From the NCBI GenBank assembly GCA_964501725.1, contig CAZCTO010000027.1, forward strand, positions 1-19,626: DNA of 19,626 nt, written 5' to 3'. Both the position numbers and the translations under genes were made by a program. Positions within the stretch are counted from its first letter, which is position 1, and every line of letters starts with the position of its first letter. This DNA is from CAZCTO01 sp964501725. GTDB lineage: Bacteria; Bacillota; Clostridia; Saccharofermentanales; Saccharofermentanaceae. The notes under the pieces were generated by a model, which saw nothing but the letters and a program-made list of their open reading frames with translations, was not told the origin of the DNA and ran no database searches. This document shows, piece by piece, positions 1 to 6,544 of this stretch.

Positions 1-636
1 GATCCCGGGATTTTCAAAGCAATCTTTCTTGCTGGCGGGCCGGGTTCCGGAAAAAGCTTCGTAACAACCGCAATGCCAAATGCTGCATTTGGGCTAAAAA
101 TCATCAATTCAGATGATGCATTCGAATATACTCTAAAGAAAATTGGAATGACGCCTAAAATGACTCAATTGACTCACGGGCAAGTAACTCAATGGAATAC
201 TGCAAGAGAACGCGCAAAGACCATCATACAACACAAAGAAGATTTGATGGTAGCTGGCCGACTAGGAATGATAATCGACGGAACAGGAAAAGATTTCGAC
301 AAAATAAAACATCATAAAGAACAGGTCGAAAAACTTGGTTATGACGCATATATGGTATTTGTCAATACTACTTTAGAAGTAGCGCTTGCTCGCAATGCGT
401 CAAGAGAAAGAACCGTTGATCCGATTATAGTTAAAAAGAGTTGGGAAGAAGTTCAGCGCAACATCGGAAAATATCAGAATCTATTCGGCGCACAAGATTT
501 TCTGATAGTCGATAATTCTAGACCGGGCGAAGATGTTCTACAATTAGTTTTTAATGCGATCAAAAAATTTATGTCAAAACCCATCCAATCTCATATAGCA
601 AAGGCGTGGATAGCAAATCAACTTGCTGGAAGATGA
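1..636 (+). CDS. P-loop nucleoside/zeta-type kinase, 5' truncated
   Basis: The frame is open from base 1, so the gene starts left of the window; 211 residues are visible. A Walker A motif GGPGSGKS lies at visible residues 12-19 (bases 34-57), upstream of the first ATG at 73, which is therefore not the start. A hydrophobic strand ending in an acidic residue (GMIIDGTGKD) is a plausible second P-loop element, and the C-terminal part has Arg-rich segments as in adenylate-kinase/zeta-toxin-like kinases. Similar small kinases are common in T4-like phages, usually with no proven substrate. It is the only plus-strand gene and converges on the phosphatase gene, with a 19-nt tail-to-tail overlap. The substrate cannot be told from the sequence. 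Confidence 0.85.
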   Translation, partial: DPGIFKAIFLAGGPGSGKSFVTTAMPNAAFGLKIINSDDAFEYTLKKIGMTPKMTQLTHGQVTQWNTARERAKTIIQHKEDLMVAGRLGMIIDGTGKDFDKIKHHKEQVEKLGYDAYMVFVNTTLEVALARNASRERTVDPIIVKKSWEEVQRNIGKYQNLFGAQDFLIVDNSRPGEDVLQLVFNAIKKFMSKPIQSHIAKAWIANQLAGR

Positions 637-1409
637 AATTCTTTTTCTGATACTGATTGACTTCCATATTTCACCGAAAACGTCTTTCTAGAAGGTAATT
701 CGATACACGAAAGAGCGCCTTTATATACACAGCCGGTATCGATTCCTATTTTATTCTTATACGCAAAAGAAACTTCTTTATACGAAGTATGTCCATAGAC
801 TACTATTTTTCCGAAATCTTTTTCCGACAGAATAAAATCTTTTCTTATCCAACAAAGATCTTCTTTTGATGTCTCGAATATATCATCGACATATGGACTA
901 AATCCGGCATGTACAAAAAAGTACTTGTCTGATATTACGCAATGATACAGATTTAATAAGAAATCTATGTGTTTTTCTGGAATGAATTTTTTGATTTCAT
1001 CGGTTGGAATATAACCGTATTGGTCGTGTGGAGCATAACTTCTCAGTGTCGATCGAGCGCCGTTATCGATCCAATACATGCCGTGTTTTCCCTCGTAGCC
1101 GAGATAATCACACAGCATATCTTCATGATTACCTCGGAGAAAATAGCACCGAGAATCGCCGACTTTTTCTTTGAAAGAAATCAACCAGTCGATTACTTCT
1201 TTTGACTTAGGTCCTCTGTCGATATAATCGCCGATAAAAACATATACAGAATCCTTATCATCTTCTTGGTATATATTTTCCATAAGAACGAGCAATTCAT
1301 CATAACAGCCATGGATATCACCTATTGCATAAATTTTACCGTCAGTGTTTATCTGAGCTATCTTTCTCTCTTCTGTTGATAATGATCGTCGTGTTCTCAT
1401 TTTGTCCAT
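618..1409 (-). CDS. Metallophosphoesterase, lambda-type Ser/Thr protein phosphatase family
   Basis: This 263-residue protein carries the ordered PPP-family metal-binding motifs: GDIHG (30-34), GDYIDRG (60-66), GNHED (93-97), HAG (167-169) and GHT (206-208). These bind two metal ions and hydrolyse phosphoesters; phage members are related to lambda phosphatase. No strong ribosome-binding site precedes the ATG at 1409. An internal ATG at 1400 is an alternative, and either start overlaps the end of the upstream small gene. The 3' end overlaps the convergent kinase gene. Targets could be phosphoproteins, phosphorylated RNA ends or dinucleoside polyphosphates, and the sequence does not decide between them. 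Confidence 0.9.
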   Translation of the reverse strand: MDKMRTRRSLSTEERKIAQINTDGKIYAIGDIHGCYDELLVLMENIYQEDDKDSVYVFIGDYIDRGPKSKEVIDWLISFKEKVGDSRCYFLRGNHEDMLCDYLGYEGKHGMYWIDNGARSTLRSYAPHDQYGYIPTDEIKKFIPEKHIDFLLNLYHCVISDKYFFVHAGFSPYVDDIFETSKEDLCWIRKDFILSEKDFGKIVVYGHTSYKEVSFAYKNKIGIDTGCVYKGALSCIELPSRKTFSVKYGSQSVSEKEFHLPAS

Positions 1410-1530
1410 CGCAAAAGTTGTCGATATATGCCCAAATAGAAGGCATGCAAAAATCTACCAATTCTTGGAGATTTTGGTCTGTTATTTGTTCATTTTTGAT
1501 ATCTGATTTGAGTACTATCTTATTTTCCAT
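1342..1530 (-). CDS. Small hypothetical protein
   Basis: A 62-residue reading frame starting at the ATG at 1530 and ending in a basic, polar tail. It fills the space between the TIM-barrel-like gene and the phosphatase and overlaps the phosphatase start by 68 nt. An in-frame ATG at 1545 would add five residues. No Shine-Dalgarno sequence is evident at either start, so the call rests on position and a plausible composition. A TTGACA hexamer at 1555-1560 (minus strand) lies just upstream, but its best -10 partner is weak. I recognise no domain. Confidence 0.45.
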   Translation of the reverse strand: MENKIVLKSDIKNEQITDQNLQELVDFCMPSIWAYIDNFCDGQNENTTIIINRREKDSSDKH

Positions 1531-1565
1531 AATGGTATCATACATAAACCAAAATGTCAAATAAT

Positions 1566-2396
1566 TTATAGTCCGGCAGCGTCTTTGAATATCGACTTGA
1601 ATGTTTCGATGCAGCCGTCTGTCACCCAGCAATCTCTTTCTAATGCCGGAATACTAATATTCCAATCTTTGACGTTATGCCAACCTTGTTGGTCATGGTG
1701 CCATATCATGACAGAATGAGCATATTTTGCTGCCTCGATGATCTTCTTTCTCGCAGAAGAAACAGAAAGACAATTATCATATGAAGAATCATCCGAAACA
1801 TCGACAGACATACCATCAGAATTTAAAATGACGTTGTTTCCGGATATTGGAAAAGCTCCGTGTCTTTCGTACAAATCCCATTTTCCGCCTCTGCCACCGG
1901 TGCATGGGTTTCTCAATATCTTGGCAAATTTCTTCGGAATGGCCTGTCTGACTGTATTCGCCAGAACTGTCCATGCTTCATCCGAGAGATTATCTTCGAG
2001 TTCTGGGCATATCACCAATTCTCTTTTTGTTTCTGTTGGGCAATCTGGGAGCCAATCCAAAAGTTTTTCCATGTGTTTTTGTACAGCTTTCAGCACTTTT
2101 GGATTTTTGGAAACAAGATCGTTGTTCCAATCTTTGACGGAACCATATGGATATAAATCAGAAGACCAATTCCCTCTGCGTCTTCCGGGACCATCCGCAA
2201 TATGGATTTCTACCATGATCCGCTTGAAGCCCATCTCTTGAAATTGAGTGATGGTCTTTGCATTCCATCCAAAAGATCCTGGCATGATTGCAATGGCCGC
2301 TTTTCTGAGATTCGGCGGATATTGCTTTAAAAATCTTTTTGTCGGGAATTTTTTGAGTGTGCAGGCAAAACCGGACATTCCTAAATAACTTGTCAT
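1566..2396 (-). CDS. Hypothetical protein, possibly a TIM-barrel hydrolase
   Basis: 276 residues, starting at an ATG preceded by AGGAG at good spacing; that site lies in the end of the upstream small gene. Alternating hydrophobic strands and helices (for example AAIAIMPGSFGWN, RIMVEIHIADGP, RELVICPELEDN, HSVMIWHHDQQGW) suggest a beta/alpha barrel, and the Glu/His-rich strand ends could be an active site. I do not recognise the family, so hydrolase is inference only. Its stop codon is followed closely by the small gene at 1342-1530. Translational coupling to a 41-residue membrane peptide (2397-2522) is notable, because a membrane peptide plus a soluble enzyme can be a lysis or envelope-modification pair. 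There is no direct support for that here. Confidence 0.75.
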   Translation of the reverse strand: MTSYLGMSGFACTLKKFPTKRFLKQYPPNLRKAAIAIMPGSFGWNAKTITQFQEMGFKRIMVEIHIADGPGRRRGNWSSDLYPYGSVKDWNNDLVSKNPKVLKAVQKHMEKLLDWLPDCPTETKRELVICPELEDNLSDEAWTVLANTVRQAIPKKFAKILRNPCTGGRGGKWDLYERHGAFPISGNNVILNSDGMSVDVSDDSSYDNCLSVSSARKKIIEAAKYAHSVMIWHHDQQGWHNVKDWNISIPALERDCWVTDGCIETFKSIFKDAAGL

Positions 2397-2522
2397 CTAT
2401 TCTCCTAGTGTGTATATAGATCTATTTAGAGCATCACTCGATGCATTTTTGATTCTGAAAAGACCCAAGAAGATTATTATGATCGCAACCGTTGTCAGTA
2501 AGATGAATTTCCAATTTTTCAT
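2397..2522 (-). CDS. 41-residue single-pass membrane peptide
   Basis: The frame starts at the ATG at 2522, begins MKNWKFILLTTVAIIIIFLG and ends GE-stop at 2397. Residues 6-22 form one strongly hydrophobic segment with Lys/Trp before it and Arg/Lys after it, as expected for a single transmembrane helix. The stop codon abuts the next gene (TAG immediately followed by ATG), and the AGGAG of that gene is embedded in its last codons, so the two are probably translationally coupled. Function unknown; a small holin-like or anchoring role is possible but unsupported. Confidence 0.65.
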   Translation of the reverse strand: MKNWKFILLTTVAIIIIFLGLFRIKNASSDALNRSIYTLGE

Positions 2523-2568
2523 TTAGATTTTATTATTGAAAATTAGTACTATAACGCTAGTACAAGGC

Positions 2569-2928
2569 GTTTCTGGTGCATCATATACGGGTTTTAAATC
2601 AACCCTTTCCATCAATCCGTTGATGGTAGTGTATTTCTTTGTGGCAATTGCAACACACAAGAATACACTTTTGAACCTCTCTTAAAACTACTGCTGGAAT
2701 GTGATTAACAATCGAATTGACAGAAATTGTGAACTTTTTATCGTGAAGATGGTGAAATTCGAAAGCATCTGGGCATCTATCATAGCCACAAATGCTGCAT
2801 TTTCCACCAAGATCACGAACCAAATAACGTCTGAGTTCTCTCGCTTCTGACCATTTCTTCGAAGATCCTTTCCACTTTTTTCTACTATTCACGACTCACC
2901 ACCTTTCTACCCGTGGTGCGCCAGAAAC
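2569..2928. repeat. Inverted repeat bounding the HNH gene
   Basis: The left arm at 2569-2592 contains GTTTCTGGTGCA and ACGGGT. The right arm at 2909-2928 contains ACCCGT and TGCGCCAGAAAC. As RNA the arms pair over 12 bp (one G-U) plus 6 bp, separated by a small asymmetric internal loop (ATCATAT-like versus GG). The arms lie just outside the HNH reading frame on both sides. Confidence 0.7.
2599..2892 (-). CDS. HNH endonuclease, probable homing endonuclease
   Basis: 97 residues starting at GTG (2892), with AAAGGTGG about 6 nt upstream. It has a basic N-terminus, a zinc-type C32-x2-C35 pair, an HH pair (47-48), and a C-terminal C80-C81-x-C83-H84 with H88. This is the usual layout of small HNH nucleases that cut DNA and spread themselves as free-standing homing genes in T4-like phages. 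It sits alone between conserved phage genes. The ribosome-binding site can be locked in a hairpin (CACCAC 2918-2913 with GTGGTG 2902-2897), so translation may be structure-controlled. It is enclosed by the inverted repeat at 2569-2928. Confidence 0.9.
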   Translation of the reverse strand: MNSRKKWKGSSKKWSEARELRRYLVRDLGGKCSICGYDRCPDAFEFHHLHDKKFTISVNSIVNHIPAVVLREVQKCILVCCNCHKEIHYHQRIDGKG

Positions 2929-2936
2929 TTATGCGG

Positions 2937-3164
2937 TCATTTTCTCATCAAGTCTGGATATTTATTTTCGTCGAAATAGAAAGATCCATCCTTAGACATA
3001 GACCATTTATCTACTGCCTCATCTAAATCGTATAGAGGCTCTAAATCATTCCGAATTCTCTCTTTCGAGATTCTTCGGAATTTTCTGTTTGCTTTTCTTT
3101 TGTCTTCTTTTTCGGAACTTGAAGCCACACCAGCAATTGCCGTGTGTCTATAAGATTTTCCCAT
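2937..3164 (-). CDS. Conserved small phage protein (GKSYRHT-type)
   Basis: 75 residues. The ATG at 3164 is preceded by AGAGGA at suitable spacing. The N-terminus MGKSYRHTAIAG followed by a basic stretch resembles a short family common in phages and bacteria that I know only as hypothetical. The middle is Arg/Lys-rich (residues 20-40) and the C-terminus is acidic and aromatic. A near-consensus late promoter (AATAAATA, minus strand 3186-3193) sits over the stop codon of the Ro60 gene, so this gene is probably transcribed late and independently of it. Confidence 0.75.
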   Translation of the reverse strand: MGKSYRHTAIAGVASSSEKEDKRKANRKFRRISKERIRNDLEPLYDLDEAVDKWSMSKDGSFYFDENKYPDLMRK

Positions 3165-3185
3165 ATTTCCTCTGATATATGGAGG

Positions 3186-3193
3186 TATTTATT
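3186..3193 (-). promoter_or_regulatory. Near-consensus T4-type late promoter
   Basis: AATAAATA on the minus strand matches TATAAATA at 7 of 8 positions. It lies 21 nt before the ATG at 3164, leaving room for a short leader containing AGAGGA. Confidence 0.45.
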
Positions 3194-4799
3194 CTCTGAT
3201 AAAATCAGAGATCAATTGCGGAGTTGCAGTATCAAAACCGACAACATCCATAGAATTCTTATCATTCGGATCCGCGATAGTAAACCCAGTCGATGTCATA
3301 CCAACCACGACAGACTTAGAATTGATGCCGCTGGCTTTCCGATACTGTGCAAGAGCTTGCGAAGGCTGCAAAGATCCGCACCAAGTTTCGTTGTCAGTAT
3401 AAACCAAGAATCCATCGACTTTGAGTTTTTCTTTACGAGCTATCTGCATAGGCAAAGAACAATCGGTGCCGCCGAAAGGACGACCGTACATATACTTGAT
3501 AACATCTTCGAGTCTCTGCTTCGGTGAAATTTTCAATTCAACAGGATGCGTCGAAAATCCGATGATATGATAATTAGTCTCGGTTGCTGCTGTGACCAGG
3601 CAGAGGGCGGCCGAAGCAACGGCTGGAGTCAAGCCGGCAACACCGGCGATAGAACCAGTCTGCATCGAGCCGGAAACATCAAGGCCGATTAGAAGGTTTT
3701 TGTTGCACGGAACAACATTTCCAAAGCTTGCATAAAATGCGGTATCAAGAGCATCCACGACTTGCTGAACCGGAGTCCAATAATGAGTTCCCTTGAATCC
3801 TCTACCAGAAGAATACGTCATCAGAGCAGAAAGGACTTGAATAGGATGCACTCTCGAACGCTTAATATCCTCAGAGTTTAAAAGCTTCTTAAGAACCACA
3901 TTTAAACCATCAGATAAAGGAGCAATCAATCCTACTCGGGTCATAGTGGCAAGATTGCGAATCAATGCGGTTAGGCCCATATGAGGCAGCAATGCTTCCC
4001 ACACCTCTGAATGATTCAAAAGTTCGGTTGGAACAACCTCTCTCGGAAGTTTGTAGTCGGCTATGAGAGATGCCGCAACGGCGGGTGAAGTTTCTAGTTT
4101 GATGGCCTCAACGCCGGCCAACAGACTCAACTCTGGATAATCTTGAGTTACAGTTGCAGTTGATGCAGTATATCTCGCGCCGGCATATTGCAACAATGCC
4201 TGTCGGCTATTTCCGTAGCCAGGCTTAACATGAGCAAGTCTAATTAAATCGGCATGTGACCAGCCGTCTCTTTGCTGATACTTGACAATTTGCATTGCAA
4301 GATCCTTGACATCTTTCTTAGTATACCAATCAGAGATTGCTCCTTTGGTATTACGGCCCCAGCCACCAAATGCCTTCAAGTATTCTGCAAAATGGAATAA
4401 ATGGGTTCCGATTCGTGCGACTTCTGGCAGCGCTTCTCTGGCAGCCCTTTTCGTTCCAAGGTCGCCGAGTTTCATGCACATTGCAAGGACGAATAAAGCC
4501 GGATCGTTTTTAGGAGCACGGCCAGACTTAGAAATTTCCACGACCTTCTTTACGACTTCTTCTCCAGCATTCTTGATTAACTCCATCAAGAATGTTCCGT
4601 TCTCGACCGTCAGTTTACGTTCAGATGCATAGTATGTTCCTCCCTCGGTGCCAAGAACGAGGAAGCGGGTCAGGCGAGTCAGATCGTCCAACTCATAGAC
4701 GAATCCGCCAGCATTATTTTTAACTTGCTTTTGTCCAGGAATCGGACAATTCTGAGGTGTTGAAACAGTATTAAAGTGGCTGGAATAATTCATTGACAT
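3189..4799 (-). CDS. rsr: Ro60/Rsr RNA-binding protein (TROVE + vWA)
   Basis: The first two-thirds is a helical-repeat TROVE region (for example FALFVLAMCMKLGD-like helices and GWGRNTKGAISDWY). The last third is a von Willebrand A domain with an intact MIDAS site: DVSGSM (374-379), Thr in GGTDCSL (445) and Asp in YTDNETW (469), numbered from the start at 4799. An in-frame ATG at 4850 has no ribosome-binding site, while 4799 has GGAG 8 nt upstream, so I chose the 536-residue form, close to the ~530 residues of Ro60/Rsr. Members of this family form a ring that binds misfolded RNA ends and Y RNAs; bacterial Rsr works with Y RNA and PNPase. A tandem array of Y-like RNAs lies directly upstream on the same strand. 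Confidence 0.95.
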   Translation of the reverse strand: MSMNYSSHFNTVSTPQNCPIPGQKQVKNNAGGFVYELDDLTRLTRFLVLGTEGGTYYASERKLTVENGTFLMELIKNAGEEVVKKVVEISKSGRAPKNDPALFVLAMCMKLGDLGTKRAAREALPEVARIGTHLFHFAEYLKAFGGWGRNTKGAISDWYTKKDVKDLAMQIVKYQQRDGWSHADLIRLAHVKPGYGNSRQALLQYAGARYTASTATVTQDYPELSLLAGVEAIKLETSPAVAASLIADYKLPREVVPTELLNHSEVWEALLPHMGLTALIRNLATMTRVGLIAPLSDGLNVVLKKLLNSEDIKRSRVHPIQVLSALMTYSSGRGFKGTHYWTPVQQVVDALDTAFYASFGNVVPCNKNLLIGLDVSGSMQTGSIAGVAGLTPAVASAALCLVTAATETNYHIIGFSTHPVELKISPKQRLEDVIKYMYGRPFGGTDCSLPMQIARKEKLKVDGFLVYTDNETWCGSLQPSQALAQYRKASGINSKSVVVGMTSTGFTIADPNDKNSMDVVGFDTATPQLISDFIRE

Positions 4800-4866
4800 A
4801 ATATCGACTCCATTAGTTTGTTTTTGTTCACTTCTTAAATACTGCTTCATTTTATCAAATAAAAAC

Positions 4867-4948
4867 GAGACGGTTCAGATAACATAAACAAGTTTAATCA
4901 GTTTCCTGGAATCAAACCAGGTTCTTAACCAAAATTCTGAACCGTCTC
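4867..4948 (-). ncRNA. Structured RNA with 13-bp terminal stem and T-arm-like hairpin (array element 5)
   Basis: The ends form a perfect 13-bp stem: GAGACGGTTCAGA with TCTGAACCGTCTC (4936-4948 and 4867-4879). Inside is a 5-bp/7-nt hairpin CCTGG-TTTGATT-CCAGG that imitates a tRNA T-arm. It lacks the CGA bulge and the UUAUCA motif of the other elements. The 3' side is followed by GTTTTTATTT, so it could also terminate transcription of the array. It ends 67 nt before the Ro60 start codon. Its stem shares GAGACGGT with the terminator hairpin at 6481-6501. Confidence 0.6.
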
Positions 4949-4959
4949 ACACAAAATAC

Positions 4960-5093
4960 AAGGACAATTTATCTGACTGGGATAGTTGCCTGCCTTGCCG
5001 TTCGGCCACGGACGGCCTTTCGGCTACGCCCGGCGGGATTCGAACCCGCATACTGGAGATTTTCAATCTGATAACCCAATCAAGTCGGTCCTT
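4960..5093 (-). ncRNA. yrlA: YrlA-type Y RNA with permuted tRNA mimic (array element 4)
   Basis: The ends pair as AAGGAC/GTCCTT. After CGACTT comes a second helix GATTGGG/CCCAGTC, then TTATCA and a small AGATT/AATCT hairpin. A tRNA-like module follows: T-arm GCGGG-TTCGAAT-CCCGC, then an acceptor-like stem closed by GAAA (CGGGCG-TA-GCC-GAAA-GGC-CGTCCG), then a D-arm-like GCC-GAACGGCAA-GGC containing the usual GG. The order T-arm, acceptor, D-arm is a circular permutation of a tRNA, as described for bacterial YrlA RNAs, and so argues against a real tRNA. The strand AGATAAATT faces CGA, matching the other Y-like elements. The module is more GC-rich than its surroundings. Confidence 0.85.
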
Positions 5094-5105
5094 TCAAAAT
5101 AAAAT

Positions 5106-5178
5106 TGCGGAAAATTTATCGGTCATGGAGTTTTTTCGGATTTACAATTTCTGATAATCCATGTCCATTCGTTCCGCA
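5106..5178 (-). ncRNA. Y-like RNA (array element 3, 73 nt)
   Basis: Terminal stem TGCGGAA/TTCCGCA (7 bp), CGAATGGA on the 5' side, second helix CATGGA/TCCATG (6 bp), then TTATCA at the top of that helix. A small GGATT/AATCC hairpin can form in the loop. The 3' strand before the terminal stem is ACCGATAAATT, facing CGA. A 12-nt spacer follows before the YrlA-type RNA. Confidence 0.75.
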
Positions 5179-5194
5179 TCATAACTAAAAATAA

Positions 5195-5261
5195 ATGGAC
5201 AAGTTATTGAATAGCGGTGTTGGTTCAATTTCAAGTTGATAACGCTACTCATTCGGTCCAT
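5195..5261 (-). ncRNA. Y-like RNA (array element 2, 67 nt)
   Basis: Terminal stem ATGGAC/GTCCAT (6 bp), 5' bulge CGAA, second helix TGAGTAGCG/CGCTATTCA (9 bp with one G-U), then TTATCA opening a 26-nt loop. The 3' internal strand is ATAACTT. The CGA opposite a strand ending in CUU is the layout of the lower stem of vertebrate Y RNAs. A 16-nt spacer follows. Confidence 0.8.
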
Positions 5262-5273
5262 GTCAAATTCTAT

Positions 5274-5340
5274 GAGGGCAATTTTGTAAAATACCGGTTT
5301 TTAAGATAGCATTCCTGATAACGATATTTTGGCGACCCTC
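5274..5340 (-). ncRNA. Y-like RNA (array element 1, 67 nt)
   Basis: Terminal stem GAGGGT/GCCCTC (6 bp with one U-G), 5' bulge CGCC, second helix AAAATATCG/CGGTATTTT (9 bp with one wobble), then TTATCA and a 25-nt loop. The 3' internal strand is ACAAAATT. It has the same length as element 2 with different stem sequences, so the structure is kept while the sequence changes. It begins about 6 nt after the predicted transcription start. Confidence 0.75.
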
Positions 5341-5353
5341 TTTCATTATCTAT

Positions 5354-5382
5354 ATACTATCAGAAACGAGATTCAATGTCAA
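5354..5382 (-). promoter_or_regulatory. Sigma70-like promoter of the Y RNA array
   Basis: A perfect -35 TTGACA (5382-5377), 17-nt spacer, and TAGTAT (5359-5354) as -10, all on the minus strand. The predicted start is near 5347-5346, a few nt before the first RNA. It lies in the short space after the primase stop codon. Confidence 0.65.
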
Positions 5383-5387
5383 GCAAT

Positions 5388-6437
5388 TTATAATTTCCAT
5401 GCAACAAATTTTAATTCAGCGCTAAGTCCGGAATAGGCGTTTTCGTCTACGATTTTCTTCGGATCTACTCCAGCCAAAACCGCGTCGTTGATATCTTTGA
5501 ATTGAGCAGAATCCGGCCATATGCAAATTTTATGGCCATGAGAAATAACTTTGTGCATCACGTGATGAATTTCTTTGTTTCGTTTCTCGTTGTCGAATAC
5601 AAAAATGGAATTAGAAACGTCTACAAAATTGCTCAAACGATCTAAAGACGACCCCGCCGCGGCGATTGCGTTAGGAAGAAACATAGAATCGATTGGACCC
5701 TCGACAATATAACCATTGACAGCCGGATCAAAATAATCCAATCCATAAATCATCTGCGCATCATCTATAAATCGTACAGTGATATATCTGAGTTTGTCTG
5801 CAGTGAGAGAACGAGCTTGGGCACCGATCAATCTCTTTTCTTTATCAAAAAACGGTATGACAATTCTCGGTTCATCTTTTTTTAAGTCGGGATATTTCTG
5901 AGTATATCTATCAACCCAAGAGTAAAAATCTGCGACAAAATACAGCTTAGACAAATCGGGTATCTTTCTGTTTTTCGCGTATTCTTTGGCATAATGTCCA
6001 TCGGGCAATTCTTTTAGTGATTCCACATCGATCGATTTGGATTCCTTCCCGGTTTGTATTTCTTGCTTTGCGCATTCTGTTCTTGCTCGAAGAGTTTGCA
6101 TTTTGGATGATATGTCCCCTTCGTATTCTGGCACATCCGGCGAGCGCACCTCTCCGTTTCGCAGTCCCCGTATTGATTCGGTGCAAAACCCACGATATAG
6201 ATCAGGATAATAATCGCGAAGAAAGCGAATAAAAGATACAGAAACACCACAATTATGACACTTATAAAAAAGCGTATTATGCCACCTAACAATGAACCCT
6301 CTCTTTTTTCTGGTGTCTGCTGCAGAATCGCCACATATTGGACATCTGAAATTCCAAAGATAGTCGGATTTGCGCTTGAACTTTTCGACATATAATTTCA
6401 GTTTGTTTGCATAAGTTATTTCAAGTTGAATTGACAT
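5388..6437 (-). CDS. 61: DNA primase, T4 gp61 type
   Basis: 349 residues from the ATG at 6437, close to the ~340 of T4 gp61. An N-terminal zinc-binding module has CPIC (32-35) and CHNC (60-63) flanking a basic strand. A TOPRIM-like catalytic core follows, with VEGPIDS (around 245-251) and VFDNE (280-284). The enzyme makes RNA primers for lagging-strand replication with the gp41 helicase. The longer frame from a TTG at 6458 is unlikely because the predicted promoter -10 (TATAAT, 6447-6452) lies between the two, giving a leader of only a few nt. The Y RNA promoter begins 6 nt after its stop. Confidence 0.9.
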   Translation of the reverse strand: MSIQLEITYANKLKLYVEKFKRKSDYLWNFRCPICGDSAADTRKKRGFIVRWHNTLFYKCHNCGVSVSFIRFLRDYYPDLYRGFCTESIRGLRNGEVRSPDVPEYEGDISSKMQTLRARTECAKQEIQTGKESKSIDVESLKELPDGHYAKEYAKNRKIPDLSKLYFVADFYSWVDRYTQKYPDLKKDEPRIVIPFFDKEKRLIGAQARSLTADKLRYITVRFIDDAQMIYGLDYFDPAVNGYIVEGPIDSMFLPNAIAAAGSSLDRLSNFVDVSNSIFVFDNEKRNKEIHHVMHKVISHGHKICIWPDSAQFKDINDAVLAGVDPKKIVDENAYSGLSAELKFVAWKL

Positions 6438-6446
6438 ATCGGATAT

Positions 6447-6475
6447 ATTATAGCACAAACTGGAATTAAAAGCAA
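6447..6475 (-). promoter_or_regulatory. Promoter of the primase gene
   Basis: A perfect TATAAT (6452-6447) with a weak -35 TTGCTT (6475-6470) at 17-nt spacing on the minus strand. The predicted start is near 6440, just before the ATG at 6437. Confidence 0.5.
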
Positions 6476-6501
6476 AAAAAGAGACGGTAAGAAACCGTCT
6501 C
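6474..6501 (-). terminator. Rho-independent terminator
   Basis: A perfect 8-bp hairpin GAGACGGT-TTCTT-ACCGTCTC followed by seven U on the minus strand. It ends transcription arriving from the non-coding block (6506-7062) before the primase promoter. The plus strand has only UUU after the stem. Confidence 0.9.
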
Positions 6502-6544
6502 TTTCAAACAAGATGTATGTTTATCGAGGTACTAATGTAAAAAT

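Noticed and set aside
1532..1560. Sigma70 promoter with TTGACA for the small gene at 1530
   Set aside because: The best -10 at 17 nt is TACCAT, and the start would fall inside the gene; too weak to list.
4800..4850. Longer Ro60 start at 4850
   Set aside because: No ribosome-binding site. The ATG at 4799 has GGAG at good spacing and gives the family length.
4975..5070. A normal tRNA gene suggested by GCGGGTTCGAATCCCGC
   Set aside because: No acceptor strand pairs around the T-arm in tRNA order. The D-arm lies after the T-arm and the acceptor-like stem is closed by GAAA, so it is a permuted tRNA mimic.
6438..6458. Longer primase start at TTG 6458
   Set aside because: It lies upstream of the predicted transcription start (TATAAT at 6447-6452); the ATG at 6437 fits.
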